Part shown: positions 43,033-52,505 of the stretch, piece after piece
Layout of the letters: each line of letters begins with the position of its first letter
How positions within the stretch are numbered: the stretch's first letter is position 1
From: Streptomyces sp. JJ38
Lineage (GTDB): Bacteria > Actinomycetota > Actinomycetes > Streptomycetales > Streptomycetaceae
DNA: 64,000 bases
NCBI RefSeq assembly: GCF_019303475.1
Contig: NZ_JABLSI010000001.1
Span: forward strand, 52,241-116,240
Direction: 5' to 3'
The notes under the pieces: generated by a model
The model's input: only the letters and a program-made list of their open reading frames with translations
Told to the model about the DNA's origin: nothing
Databases searched by the model: none
Program-made: the position numbers and the translations under genes

Positions 43033-43941
43033 ATGACCGCTGACTCCGCCCGTCTCAGCCGTGCCCGGGCGAGCCTGCGCGGCCTGTCCGTCGGGGACGC
43101 CCTGGGCTCGCAGTTCTTCGTACCCGACAACTATCCGCTGCTCGCCCGCCGGGAGCCGCCCCCGGGACCGTGGCAGTGGACGGACGACACGGAGATGGCC
43201 GCCTCCGTGGTGGCCGTCCTGCACGAACACGGGACCGTTGACCAGGATGCGCTGGCTTCCGCGTTCGCCCTCCACCACGACTTCGACCGCGGCTACGGGC
43301 CCGCGGTGAACCGCATGCTGCGGCTGATCCGGCAGGAGGGGGCGGACTGGCGCGAGCTGGCCGCGGCCCTCTTCGACGGCCGGGGCTCGTGGGGGAACGG
43401 GGCGGCCATGCGCGTGGCCCCCGTCGGCGCCTGGTTCTCCGAGGACCCGTCCCGGGCGGTGGCGGAAGCCGAGCTGAGCGCCTTCGTCACCCACCAGCAC
43501 CGGGAGGCCGTGTGCGGGGCGATGGCCGTGGCGGCGGCCGCGGCCCTGCGGGCGCAGGCGGACCCGTGGCGGCAGGGGAGCGGGGCCGAGCTGCTGAACG
43601 CCGTCGTCGACCTCGTGCCGCGCAGCGCGGTCGGTGCCGGGCTGCGGCGCGCCGTCGACCTGCTGGACTACGTGGACGTCAGCACCGTGGCGGCCGTCCT
43701 GGGCTGCGGACGGCGGACGAGCGCCCACGACACCGTGCCCTTCGCCCTGTGGGCCGTGGCCCGGCACGGCGGAAGCTTCACCGACGCGATCTGGACCACC
43801 GCCCAGGCCGGCGGCGACGTCGACACGACCTGTGCGATCGTGGGCGGGGTCCTGGCCGCGTCCGCGCAGGTGCCTCCGCCCGCCGGCTGGACCGCGGCGA
43901 CCGAGGACCTGCCCGCATGGACGCCGGGGGTGGCCGAGTAG
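43033..43941 (+). CDS. ADP-ribosylglycohydrolase family protein
   Basis: A 302-aa member of the DraG/ADP-ribosyl-hydrolase family. Dinuclear metal-site motifs are visible: WQWTDDTEMA around residue 50 and AGGDVDTTCAIVGG near 270. It starts LRGLSVGDALGSQFF, the usual N-terminal helix. It should hydrolyse ADP-ribosyl groups from proteins or related substrates. ATG 43033 is preferred to GTG 43021 because homologues begin near MTADSARLSRARASL; neither has a clear Shine-Dalgarno. It is followed 9 bp later by rnhB. Confidence 0.88.
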   Translation: MTADSARLSRARASLRGLSVGDALGSQFFVPDNYPLLARREPPPGPWQWTDDTEMAASVVAVLHEHGTVDQDALASAFALHHDFDRGYGPAVNRMLRLIRQEGADWRELAAALFDGRGSWGNGAAMRVAPVGAWFSEDPSRAVAEAELSAFVTHQHREAVCGAMAVAAAAALRAQADPWRQGSGAELLNAVVDLVPRSAVGAGLRRAVDLLDYVDVSTVAAVLGCGRRTSAHDTVPFALWAVARHGGSFTDAIWTTAQAGGDVDTTCAIVGGVLAASAQVPPPAGWTAATEDLPAWTPGVAE

Positions 43942-43950
43942 GCTGGAGGC

Positions 43951-44661
43951 GTGCCGTACGACCCACCTACACATCGCGTCGAACGCTCGCTGCGGGCGAC
44001 GACGTCCGCCCGGATCATCGCCGGTGTCGACGAAGTGGGACGTGGCGCCTGGGCCGGCCCGGTCACCGTGTGCGCGGCCGTGACGGGGCTGCGCCGCCCG
44101 CCCGAGGGACTCACCGACTCCAAGCTGATCACCCGGGATCGCCGGACCGAGCTGGCGGAGGTACTGAGCCGCTGGGTCACGGCACACAGCCTGGGTCATG
44201 CCTGGCCGGAGGAGATCGACGCCCTCGGGATGACGGCCGCCCTGCGGCTCGCCGCCGAGCGCGCACTGGGAGGGCTCCCGGAGCGCCCGGACGCGGTGAT
44301 CCTCGACGGGGCGCATGACTACCTCGGGGCACCGTGGCGGGTCCGTACCGTGATCAAGGGCGACCGCTCCTGTGTCCCGGTGGCCGCGGCCTCGGTGCTG
44401 GCCAAGGTCAAGCGGGACACCTTGATGGCCGAACTCGGCGAGGAGCATGCCGCGTTCGACTTCAGGGGCAACGCCGGCTACCCGGCTCCCGTGCACCGCG
44501 CGGCGCTCGAGGAGCTGGGGCCGACCCCGCACCACCGGCTCACCTGGGCGTACCTGGACGCGCTGCCCCGTTGGAAGCACCTCAGGAAACCCCATCCGCT
44601 CACCTCCGTTCTTGGGCCGTCCACCGAGGGCATCGAGGTGGAACAGGCCGAACTGTTCTGA
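43951..44661 (+). CDS. rnhB: Ribonuclease HII
   Basis: Removes ribonucleotides and RNA from RNA/DNA hybrids, 236 aa. Catalytic region [14 protein letters not shown] supplies Asp-Glu; later acidic residues lie in [11 protein letters not shown], and the substrate-binding stretch reads [21 protein letters not shown]. The Gly-Arg-Gly recognition motif is intact. The C-terminus carries an extra tail of about 30 residues ([20 protein letters not shown]). The start lies 6 nt after TAGGCT with only ggagg very close to GTG, so it may be leaderless. Confidence 0.95.
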   Translation: MPYDPPTHRVERSLRATTSARIIAGVDEVGRGAWAGPVTVCAAVTGLRRPPEGLTDSKLITRDRRTELAEVLSRWVTAHSLGHAWPEEIDALGMTAALRLAAERALGGLPERPDAVILDGAHDYLGAPWRVRTVIKGDRSCVPVAAASVLAKVKRDTLMAELGEEHAAFDFRGNAGYPAPVHRAALEELGPTPHHRLTWAYLDALPRWKHLRKPHPLTSVLGPSTEGIEVEQAELF

Positions 44662-44726
44662 CGCTTGCCATCGGGGCGCAGGAACCCGCCCACACGCCAC
44701 CGCCCCACGTTTGATAGACAACATCC

Positions 44727-45341
44727 ATGCCGCACAGCTCCGAGGAGCCTCAGATCCGCCCCAGCGTTCCCGGCCCCCGCACCTCTGCGGGCGCCGCCCG
44801 TGTACCCCAGCCGCCTCGCCCCGCCGTACCGGGGCCGCGCCCCGGCCCCCGTCCCGGCCCGCCACGTGGTGCCGGCAGCCGCCCCGGCCCCGGTCCGTCC
44901 CGGGCCGCGCGCAGCACGTCGCCGTCCTCCGGCACGGCGACAGTGACGCCAACGCCTGTCCGCACAGCGCGGATCCGGCTGGAGGCCGCCACCCCAGACA
45001 CCGCTGTCGCCACCGCGGACGACACCGTTGACACCCTGCTCGACGAGGGGCGCGCCCCCGCCGACATCCTGGTGCTGACGACGGGCGAGCCCCACCCGTG
45101 GGCCGAACACGAGCTCTCGTTCGGCGAGGAGTCGTACTGGCGGCAGCAGACGGAGGGAGAGGACGTCTTCTACGCGCTCGCCTCCGCGGTCACCCGGACG
45201 ACCTCCCGCCCCGTGGTCGTGGTCGCCGTCAACGGGGGCACGGACGCGGACGTCGCCAGGACGCTGCCCGCGGCCCTGGCCAAGGCCGGTACGGATCTCA
45301 TCGTCTGCGGTGACCCGGAGCGGCTGCGCAGCCTGCTCTGA
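44727..45341 (+). CDS. Conserved hypothetical protein, Pro-rich N-terminus
   Basis: A 204-aa protein. Residues 1-85 are a Pro/Arg/Gly/Ser-rich disordered region. Residues 90-204 look folded, with TLLDEGRAPADILVLTTGEPHPWAEHELSFGEESYWRQQ and VVVVAVNGGTDADVARTLPAALAKAGTDLIVCGD. The second half resembles the C-terminal strand-helix pattern of UvrD-type proteins (PADILVLTTGE), but there are no nucleotide-binding motifs. I believe it is conserved beside rnhB in Streptomyces; no function is assigned. It converges on the next gene with an 18-bp gap. Confidence 0.65.
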   Translation: MPHSSEEPQIRPSVPGPRTSAGAARVPQPPRPAVPGPRPGPRPGPPRGAGSRPGPGPSRAARSTSPSSGTATVTPTPVRTARIRLEAATPDTAVATADDTVDTLLDEGRAPADILVLTTGEPHPWAEHELSFGEESYWRQQTEGEDVFYALASAVTRTTSRPVVVVAVNGGTDADVARTLPAALAKAGTDLIVCGDPERLRSLL

Positions 45342-45359
45342 GCCTCGCGGGAGCGCGGG

Positions 45360-45887
45360 TCAGGGGTGCTCGCCCCGGCCCACGGCCGCCGGACGGCGCC
45401 CCTGACGGTCGTCCCCGTGGACGCGCCACCCGTGCGGAGTGAGGGTGATGTAGGCGCCGCAGCGGAGCCCGTGCAGGGTGCAGGCGTCCCGCAGCCCCCA
45501 CATCCACGCCCCGTCCTCCTCCGTCCAGCGGCCGTCCCCCGCACGGCAGTAGAGCAGTACCGCCGTGCGTATGGGGCGGCGCAGCCGCAGGTCGTGCGGG
45601 ATGACGCGACGCAGCTGGTCCAGCAGGGCGTTGCGGAACTCCCAGCCGTCCGGCAGGCCGGTGCCCCTGCTGAACGAGGCGCTGGCCGCCACCCGCTCCT
45701 CCGGCCCGAGCACGGCGACGACCACGGTGGGCGGCGTCGGCCGGTGTCGCGCGTGGAGCCCGGTGACGATCTCTCGCGGATTGCGCAGCAGTGGTATGCC
45801 GGACGCTGTCCACTCGGCCGGTTCCACGGTGCGGGCCAAGCGGGAGGTGGGGTCGGTGGTCGGTGCCGATGCGGCGGCGACAGTCAC
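45360..45887 (-). CDS. Conserved hypothetical protein
   Basis: A 175-aa soluble protein. The N-terminus is Ala/Thr-rich; the body contains PEEWTA-like EPAEWTASGIPLLRNPREIV, then PPTVVVAVLGPEERVAASASF, FRNALLDQLRRVIPHDLRLRRP and TLTPHGWRVHGDDRQG. I do not recognise a domain. GTG 45887 is chosen because agaagggagagcc precedes it; the frame is open further upstream. It appears to be a small conserved Streptomyces protein of the rnhB-recQ neighbourhood. Its codon use matches the neighbours. Confidence 0.65.
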   Translation of the reverse strand: MTVAAASAPTTDPTSRLARTVEPAEWTASGIPLLRNPREIVTGLHARHRPTPPTVVVAVLGPEERVAASASFSRGTGLPDGWEFRNALLDQLRRVIPHDLRLRRPIRTAVLLYCRAGDGRWTEEDGAWMWGLRDACTLHGLRCGAYITLTPHGWRVHGDDRQGRRPAAVGRGEHP

Positions 45888-46052
45888 GGCTCTCCCTTCT
45901 GTGCGCCCGGCGGAACGGTGCTGTCGGGCAGGGGCGCATGCCACGACGAGCACGGGGAACCTCGCGGTCCGTTACGGGAGTGAGGGTCAATTGTCGCTGG
46001 CGGGTTGACGTCCGGCAACGCACAAATCCGTCCAGTGACGGAAACTGATCGG

Positions 46053-48218
46053 TCAGCCTTGAACCGCCAGCACCAGTGGCATCACCCCCGGAGCGCCCGC
46101 CTGCCGCAGCCGCCGGGACACGACGGCCAGCGTCCAGCCGGTGTCGGTGTAGTCGTCCACGAGCAGGACCGGGCCCGGCGCCGCGGCCACCGCCCGCGCC
46201 AGTTCCCCGGGAACGTGGACGGCGTCGTGCAGAGCCCGGACGCGCTGCGCGCTGTTGGCGTGGGACGAAGGGCGCGCCGCGGCCCCCTCGGACAGGCCGA
46301 CCTCACCGAGCAGGGGTATGCGCCCGACGGAGGCGATCTGTTCACCGAGGGAACGCACGAGGCGCGGCCTGGTGCGGGAGGCCACCGTGACCACCGCGGC
46401 GGGCCGGACCGGGGCCTTCGGATCGCCCGAGGCCCAGCCGCCGGGGCCCTTGGCCCACTCGGCCAGCACCGTGACGACGGCGCGTGCCACCTCCTCGGGG
46501 ACCGGGCCGTCCGGCGTCTGTGGCTCCAGGAGTCGCCGGAGCCGACTGCCCCAGCCCAGATCCGTCAGCCGGGCCAGGGCACGGCCGGGGGAGGCCTGTT
46601 CACCAGCCGGGATGCGCCCCCGCAGGGCCACGCCCACGGCCGCGAGGCCCGTCGGCCACATGCGCCGCGGTTCGATCTCGACTCCTGGGCGATCGAGTTG
46701 CCCCCGGGCAGCGGTCAGGGACTCCGGGGCGACCTCTTCGCTGAAGCGGGGCCCGGCGCAGTTGTCGCACCGGCCGCAGGGCTCGGCCTGCGGGTCGTCG
46801 AGCTGGCGGCGCAGGAACTCCAGCCGACACCCGTTCGTGGTTGCGTACTCGCGCATCGCCTGCTGTTCGGCCGCACGCTGCCGGGCCACCCATGCGTAGC
46901 GCTCGGTGTCATAGACCCACGGCCGTCCCGTCGCCGTCCAGCCACCGCGAACCCGCCGTACCGCCCCGTCCACGTCGAGCACCTTGAGCATCATCTCCAG
47001 CCGGGACCGGCGCAGTTCCACCCGGGGCTCCAGAGCGGGGAGCGAGAGCGGGCCGTCCGCGGCGGACAGCACCTCCAGGGTGCGGCGGACCTGGTCCTCC
47101 GGCGGGAAGCTCAGCGAGGCGAAGTACTTCCAGATCGCCTCGTCCTCGGAGCCGGGGAGCAGAAGCACTTCGGCGTGCTCGACACCGCGCCCCGCCCGGC
47201 CGACCTGCTGGTAGTAGGCGATCGGCGAGGACGGGGACCCGAGGTGCACGACGAACCCGAGATCCGGCTTGTCGAACCCCATGCCCAAGGCTGAGGTGGC
47301 CACGAGCGCCTTGACGCGGTTGGCGAGCAGGTCCGCCTCGGCGGCCTCGCGATCCGCGTTCTCCGTCCGCCCGGTGTACGAGGCAACGGTGTGCCCCCGC
47401 TGCCTGAGGTAGGCGGCCACCTCCTCGGCCGCGGCGACGGTCAGCGTGTAGATGATGCCCGAGCCCGGCAGCTCGGCCAGATGACCGTCGAGCCAGGCCA
47501 GCCGCTGGGCCGGCTCCCGGAGCGGCAGTACGGACAGGCTGAGCGAGGCGCGGTCCAGCGAACCGCGCAGGACCAGCGCGCCGGCTTCCCCTGTCCCCGT
47601 CCCGAGCTGGTCGGCGACATCGGCGGTGACCCGTGCGTTCGCCGTCGCCGTGGTGGCCAGCACGGGGACGCCGGGCCGCAGTTCGGCGAGCATGCTGCGC
47701 AGCCGCCGGTAGTCGGGACGGAAGTCGTGCCCCCAGTCCGAGATGCAGTGTGCCTCATCGACGACGAGCAGCCCTGTCGTGGCCGCGAGGTGGGGGAGTA
47801 CCTGATCGCGGAAGTCCGGGTTGTTGAGGCGCTCGGGGCTGACAAGGAGCACGTCGACCTCGCCGGCCGACACGGCCTCACGGACCGATTCCCACTCCTC
47901 GACGTTGGCCGAGTTGATCGTGTGTGCCCGGATGCCCGCTCGTTCGGCGGCCTCGACCTGGTTCCGCATGAGAGCCAGCAAGGGAGAGACGATCACCGTG
48001 GGTCCGTCGCCGCGTCGGCGCTGGAGCGCCGTGGCGACGAAATAGACGGCGGACTTGCCCCAGCCCGTGCGCTGGACGACGAGCACCCGCCGGTGGTCGG
48101 CGACGAGCGCCTCGACGGCCTTCCACTGGTCTTCACGCAGGCGTGCCGCGCCAGTGGCGTCACCCACCAGGCGGGATAGGACGGCGTCGGCGGCACTGCG
48201 CAAATCGTTGGCGGTCAT
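46053..48218 (-). CDS. recQ: RecQ-type DNA helicase with PRTase-like C-terminus
   Basis: A 721-aa ATP-dependent helicase. Motif I is VVQRTGWGKSAVYF, the DEAH box is LLVVDEAHCISDWGHDFRPDYR, and motif VI is YYQQVGRAGRG. The zinc-binding cysteines appear in CRLEFLRRQLDDPQAEPCGRCDNC. The last 180 residues are not HRDC: they end with GPVLLVDDYTDTGWTLAVV, which matches the PRPP-binding loop of type I phosphoribosyltransferases (as in ComF). RecQ proteins with such a tail occur in actinobacteria. ATG 48218 is preferred over an in-frame TTG four codons earlier. Divergent from the DUF4192 gene. Confidence 0.9.
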   Translation of the reverse strand: MTANDLRSAADAVLSRLVGDATGAARLREDQWKAVEALVADHRRVLVVQRTGWGKSAVYFVATALQRRRGDGPTVIVSPLLALMRNQVEAAERAGIRAHTINSANVEEWESVREAVSAGEVDVLLVSPERLNNPDFRDQVLPHLAATTGLLVVDEAHCISDWGHDFRPDYRRLRSMLAELRPGVPVLATTATANARVTADVADQLGTGTGEAGALVLRGSLDRASLSLSVLPLREPAQRLAWLDGHLAELPGSGIIYTLTVAAAEEVAAYLRQRGHTVASYTGRTENADREAAEADLLANRVKALVATSALGMGFDKPDLGFVVHLGSPSSPIAYYQQVGRAGRGVEHAEVLLLPGSEDEAIWKYFASLSFPPEDQVRRTLEVLSAADGPLSLPALEPRVELRRSRLEMMLKVLDVDGAVRRVRGGWTATGRPWVYDTERYAWVARQRAAEQQAMREYATTNGCRLEFLRRQLDDPQAEPCGRCDNCAGPRFSEEVAPESLTAARGQLDRPGVEIEPRRMWPTGLAAVGVALRGRIPAGEQASPGRALARLTDLGWGSRLRRLLEPQTPDGPVPEEVARAVVTVLAEWAKGPGGWASGDPKAPVRPAAVVTVASRTRPRLVRSLGEQIASVGRIPLLGEVGLSEGAAARPSSHANSAQRVRALHDAVHVPGELARAVAAAPGPVLLVDDYTDTGWTLAVVSRRLRQAGAPGVMPLVLAVQG

Positions 48219-48350
48219 GGCGCCATGCAACCTGACACCGCGCCGCCGCGGCCAATCCGGGCTGTGGAAAAGGCGGCGTTCGGCATATCAGTCCGATGGT
48301 CGGCTCCTGGTTGTGGAGGGCCTGCGTGGCCGATCAGCCACAGTCGAGCC

Positions 48351-49529
48351 ATGACACACAGTGATCGGAACATCGCCCACCAGTCGTCCCCCGGTTCGCG
48401 GCCCGAACAGCAGATCACCCTCCGCGGCCCGGCCGAGCTGGCCGACGCCCTGCCCTACCTGCTCGGCTACCACCCCGACGACTCCATCGTCGTCGTGGCC
48501 GTACACGGTGACCGCGGCCGGTTCGGCGGTCGTATCCGGCTCGGAATCCCCTCGGTTCCCGAGGAGTGGCCGGGCACGGCCCGTCAGGTGGCCGACTGCC
48601 TGCTGTCCGGTAGTGAGGCCCGCGGCCCACGGCCGAGCGGCGCCGTCCTCTACGTCTGCCAGGACCCCTCCGAGGAGGAGCAGCCGGCGGCTGTGATGGC
48701 CCGGCTCCGGCCGCTCGTGCAGGAGCTGCGCACCGCGTGCGGCGCGTTGGACATGCCCGTCTACGAGGCGCTGTGCATCTCCGGTGGGCGCTTCTGGAGT
48801 TACTGCTGCCCCGACGCGCGCTGCTGTCCACCCGAGGGTTTGGCTCTCGCGCCGTCGGGCTCCTCCGCCATGGCCGCGGCCGCGGCCTACGCGGGCATCC
48901 GGGTTCGGGGCTCGCTCAAGGAGCTGGCCGCGCGTTTCACGCCTCCGGACACGGAATCGGCCAGCGTTCAGGAGCGAGCACTGGACGCCGCCGCGGCGGC
49001 CCTGCTTCCCCGCATGCTGGACGGCTTCGCCCAGGAGGGGGTTCGGGGGGAGACCCTGGAGCTTGCCGCCCGCGTTCTCGACCGCTTCTCCACCTCCGCG
49101 GGTTCCGCCCGGCTCACGGAGGCCGAGGTGGACACCAGGGACGACGCGCGGATCTGTCCACGGGAGGCGGCCTCGCTCATCGTCGGTCTGCAGGACCGGG
49201 TCACCCGGGACCGGGCGGCCGAATGGATGGAGGGCGCGGACGCCGAAGCGGCCCTGCGGTTGTGGCGGGCGCTGAGCCGCCGCTGCGTCGGGGTGTACGC
49301 CGAGTACGCGGCGGCGCCGCTCACCCTGGCCGGCTGGGTCGCCTGGTCCCTCGGAGACGACACGAACGCCAGGGTGGCGCTCGGTGCGGCCCTGGAAGCG
49401 GATCCGGAGTGCGTCTTCGCCCGTCTGCTGCACTCGGCGTGCAACAACGGCCTGGATCCCGAACCGCTGCGGGCCACGCTGCGGGGACAGCGGGCCACGC
49501 GCGGGGGAGCCCGAGAGGGGGGTGGGTGA
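48351..49529 (+). CDS. DUF4192 family protein
   Basis: A 392-aa soluble protein of the actinobacterial DUF4192 family, recognised by [32 protein letters not shown] at the N-terminus (key residues [14 protein letters not shown]) and a C-terminal helical region with [22 protein letters not shown] and [14 protein letters not shown], which resembles TPR-like repeats. Function unknown. It is transcribed divergently from recQ across 132 bp. ATG 48351 is the conserved start; no strong Shine-Dalgarno is seen. Confidence 0.85.
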   Translation: MTHSDRNIAHQSSPGSRPEQQITLRGPAELADALPYLLGYHPDDSIVVVAVHGDRGRFGGRIRLGIPSVPEEWPGTARQVADCLLSGSEARGPRPSGAVLYVCQDPSEEEQPAAVMARLRPLVQELRTACGALDMPVYEALCISGGRFWSYCCPDARCCPPEGLALAPSGSSAMAAAAAYAGIRVRGSLKELAARFTPPDTESASVQERALDAAAAALLPRMLDGFAQEGVRGETLELAARVLDRFSTSAGSARLTEAEVDTRDDARICPREAASLIVGLQDRVTRDRAAEWMEGADAEAALRLWRALSRRCVGVYAEYAAAPLTLAGWVAWSLGDDTNARVALGAALEADPECVFARLLHSACNNGLDPEPLRATLRGQRATRGGAREGGG

Positions 49530-49574
49530 CCGTGTGCGGTGGTGCGGAAGAGCCGTCCAGCAAGCCTCTGTTTA

Positions 49575-49589
49575 TCGTCAGGCAGACGA
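49575..49589 (+). promoter_or_regulatory. Inverted repeat in the nrtR-like promoter, candidate operator
   Basis: tcgtc-aggca-gacga, two perfect 5-bp arms. It sits immediately upstream of a TATGAT hexamer (49591-49596), which itself is 6 nt before the ATG. A repressor bound here would block the promoter. Confidence 0.55.
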
Positions 49590-49602
49590 CTATGATCACG
49601 GC

Positions 49603-50346
49603 ATGCCCTACGACCCGTCGGCCTATCCGCCGTTCGCCGTCACCGTCGATCTGGTCGTCCTCACCGTGCGGAAACACGCGTTGTGCGCCCTCGCGGTCCG
49701 CCGAGGCGAGGCCCCGTTCCAGGGGCAGTGGGCGCTGCCCGGCGGGTTCGTTCTGCCCGACGAAGACCTGGGGGCCGCCGCCGCGCGAGAGCTGGCGGAG
49801 GAGACCGGGCTCCGTGTGGAGGAGCCGGACGGGCACAGCGCGCACCTCGAGCAGCTCGCCACGTACGGCGATCCCGACCGCGATCCGCGTATGCGTGTGG
49901 TCAGCGTGGCTCATCTGGTCCTGGCTCCCGACCTGCCGGCGCCCGTGTCGGGCGGCGACGCGAACACGGCTCGCTGGACGCCGGTCGACAGGCTGCTGGG
50001 CCCCCACGCCGGCCCCGGCGAGGCATCTGGCGGAGGCCTGGCCTTCGACCACGACCGGATTCTGGCCGATGGCGTGGAGCGTGCTCGCTCGAAGATCGAG
50101 TACTCCTCGCTCGCCACCGCCTTCTGCCCACCGGAGTTCACGGTGGGGGAACTGCGGCGCGTCTACGAAGCGGTATGGGGAGTCGCCCTCGACCCGCGGA
50201 ACTTCCATCGCAAGGTCACCGGTACGCCCGGATTCCTCGTGCCGACGGGAGGAACGACGACACGTCAGGGTGGCCGCCCCGCCCAGCTCTTCCGTGCCGG
50301 AGGCGCCACGCTGCTGAACCCGCCGATGCTGCGCCCGGAGGTATGA
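49603..50346 (+). CDS. NrtR-type Nudix transcriptional regulator
   Basis: A 247-aa protein with two domains. Residues 10-150 form a Nudix domain with a nearly intact box ([24 protein letters not shown]). Residues 160-247 form a winged helix, [28 protein letters not shown], characteristic of NrtR regulators of NAD metabolism, which bind ADP-ribose or related effectors. A plain Nudix hydrolase would lack this C-terminal domain. ATG 49603 gives the family length; the open frame continues upstream into the DUF4192 gene but is not used. A palindrome and -10-like hexamer precede it. Regulated genes beyond itself are not evident here. Confidence 0.85.
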   Translation: MPYDPSAYPPFAVTVDLVVLTVRKHALCALAVRRGEAPFQGQWALPGGFVLPDEDLGAAAARELAEETGLRVEEPDGHSAHLEQLATYGDPDRDPRMRVVSVAHLVLAPDLPAPVSGGDANTARWTPVDRLLGPHAGPGEASGGGLAFDHDRILADGVERARSKIEYSSLATAFCPPEFTVGELRRVYEAVWGVALDPRNFHRKVTGTPGFLVPTGGTTTRQGGRPAQLFRAGGATLLNPPMLRPEV

Positions 50347-50443
50347 GCGGCCCCGACACCCCGGCAGCCCGCCGTGCTGACCGGAAAGTCGGATATGTCG
50401 CGTTATCGTGCTGAACGTTGCTCGTGCGCTCAGCGGAGAAGCG

Positions 50444-52354
50444 ATGATTCAGGCGATCGGACTCACCAGCGACCCCCGCCGCGGACGGCCGGCCGTCGTC
50501 GACGACCTGACCTTCGAGGCCAGGCCGGGGCGGATCACCACGCTGCTCGGGCCCACGGGTGCCGGCAAGTCGACAACCCTGCGGCTCATGCTTCAGCTGC
50601 AAGGGGGCCGCGGGGTGGCCCTCTTCCGTGGCCGTCCGCTGCACCAGGTGCGGCAGCCGGCCCACGAGGTGGGAGTTCTCCTCGGCGACGTCCCCGGCCA
50701 CCCGGGACGGACGGCGCGCGGACACCTCAGGATGCTCGCAGCGGTGGCGGGAGTCCCCGCGGACCGGGCGGACGAGCTGCTCGACGTCGTCGGGCTGAGC
50801 GGCCTCGCCGATCAGCGGCTCGCCGCCTTCTCCCTCGGGATGGACCGTCGGCTGGGGCTCGCGGCGGCACTGCTGGGCGACCCCCACACGCTGGTGCTGG
50901 ACGATCCCGCGCAGGGGCTGACAGCCCGGGAGGTCGCCTGGCTCCACAACCTCCTGAGGGGCTATGCCGAGCAGGGTGGTCTGGTCCTGACCACGACACG
51001 AGACCCCAAGGAGGCCGCCCGGATCGCCGACCGCGTCGTCACCATCGAGGGGGGCCGCCTCCTGGCCGACCAGGAGGCGGACGACTTCGCCCGTACCCGG
51101 TTGCGACCGCGGGTGGTCGTCACCTCGCCGCACGCCCGGCGGCTGGCCGCCGTCCTCGCCCAGGAGGCACGGAGCGCGGCTTGGGCGGGAGGGCTCACCG
51201 CCCAGCGCTCCGGCGCCGCGCGCCCGCGGCCCGTACACGCGGCCCGGCCGGGCGCCATCACCTCCGGCCCAGACACCGGGACGGCACAGCCGGTGGAGAT
51301 CGTCGAGGAGAGTGGCGGCAGGATCTCCGTCTATGGCAGCACCTGCGCCATGGTGGGAGAGATCGCCTACCGCCACGGCATCCTCGTCCACCAGCTCGCG
51401 GACGAGGTGGGTGACACGGGCAGCCGCGCCGCACCGCCGCTCGAACGCGCCGACGGCCGGGGTGGAGATCGCCGCCCCGGCCGCGGCGGTCACGCCGCGC
51501 CCCGCGGCGCCGGTGCTGTCTGGGGCGGTGCGGCCCTGGGAACGCGGGGGGCGGGCGCCTCGCCGCGGGTGCCGACCGTTGCCCCGCCCGGCCCCTGTCG
51601 GCCGCTGCGCTATGAGCTGCGGCGGCTCAGCGGCATCCGCAGTACGTGGCTTCTCCTGGGCGGCACACTGCTGGCCGGCCTCGTGGCGGCCCTGGTGCTC
51701 GGTCACCAGGCCGACGGGGGTGGCGCTCGGGCGCTCACCGGATGGCCGGACCTCCTGCCCCTGCCGCCGCTGGCAGCCACGGCGGGCCTGCTGGGGGCCC
51801 TGTCCTTCGGCCAGGAGTTCCGGTTTCCCGCACTGGCTCCGGCCCAGGCCCCGGTGCCGCGCCGGCTGGGGCTGCTCGCCGCCAAGCTCGCCGTGTCCTC
51901 GGCTGTCGCCCTGCTGCTCACGCTCGGTGCCGTCCTGGTCAACGCCGCGGCGCTGACCGCCTGCTACGGCACCGGTTTTCTCGGCCTGCCCCCGCACTGG
52001 GCCGTGGACGTCGGGGCGACGGCCTGCCTCGCGGTCGGCTGTGCCTGGGCCGGGGTGCTGGCCGCCGCCGTCTTCCGCTCGACGATCCTCGGGACCGCCG
52101 CCGTGGTCGCGGTGCCGCTGGCCCTCGCCCCCGTGGTGCGCCGTCTCCTCGTCGACGGGAACGTCGACACCGTCACCGCGCTCTCCCAGCGCCTGGAGCC
52201 GCTGATCCTCCTGCGCTGGCCGGGCGGCGCCGATTCCTGGGCGCCCACTGCGGCCCGGCTGCTCTCCCAGCCGGTGAGCGGCGCGCTGGCCGTCTCGCTG
52301 GCCGCACTGTTCTTCGCCTACGCCTGCACCACCCTCTACGGAAGGGCCCGCTGA
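50444..52354 (+). CDS. ABC transporter, ATPase fused to membrane domain
   Basis: A 636-aa half-transporter. Residues 1-230 form an ABC ATPase with Walker A GPTGAGKSTT. A long Arg/Gly/Pro-rich linker (about 310-385) precedes a membrane domain with about six helices (WLLLGGTLLAGLVAALVLG onward), as in ABC-2 exporters. Motifs are unusual: the signature reads FSLGM instead of LSGGQ, and Walker B ends LVLDDPAQG with Asp replacing the catalytic Glu, so activity may be low or regulatory. ATG 50444 follows ggagaag; an upstream ATG (50408) lacks a site. Substrate unknown. Confidence 0.85.
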   Translation: MIQAIGLTSDPRRGRPAVVDDLTFEARPGRITTLLGPTGAGKSTTLRLMLQLQGGRGVALFRGRPLHQVRQPAHEVGVLLGDVPGHPGRTARGHLRMLAAVAGVPADRADELLDVVGLSGLADQRLAAFSLGMDRRLGLAAALLGDPHTLVLDDPAQGLTAREVAWLHNLLRGYAEQGGLVLTTTRDPKEAARIADRVVTIEGGRLLADQEADDFARTRLRPRVVVTSPHARRLAAVLAQEARSAAWAGGLTAQRSGAARPRPVHAARPGAITSGPDTGTAQPVEIVEESGGRISVYGSTCAMVGEIAYRHGILVHQLADEVGDTGSRAAPPLERADGRGGDRRPGRGGHAAPRGAGAVWGGAALGTRGAGASPRVPTVAPPGPCRPLRYELRRLSGIRSTWLLLGGTLLAGLVAALVLGHQADGGGARALTGWPDLLPLPPLAATAGLLGALSFGQEFRFPALAPAQAPVPRRLGLLAAKLAVSSAVALLLTLGAVLVNAAALTACYGTGFLGLPPHWAVDVGATACLAVGCAWAGVLAAAVFRSTILGTAAVVAVPLALAPVVRRLLVDGNVDTVTALSQRLEPLILLRWPGGADSWAPTAARLLSQPVSGALAVSLAALFFAYACTTLYGRAR

Positions 52355-52505
52355 GGATCCCCGGCGACGCGTCTGACCTGCGCGGACCGCCTCCTGCGTC
52401 GGGGTGAGCCCGCGGCGTCAATCGCACAGGGGGCGACGATCACCCTTTCGTGTGCTTTTCACCAAAGCCCTCAAGCCCGTTGGATCGGCCGCCGACAAAG
52501 GATGC

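Noticed and set aside
49384..49602. Upstream extension of the NrtR-type gene
   Set aside because: It lies inside the DUF4192 gene in another frame; family length and promoter elements support ATG 49603.
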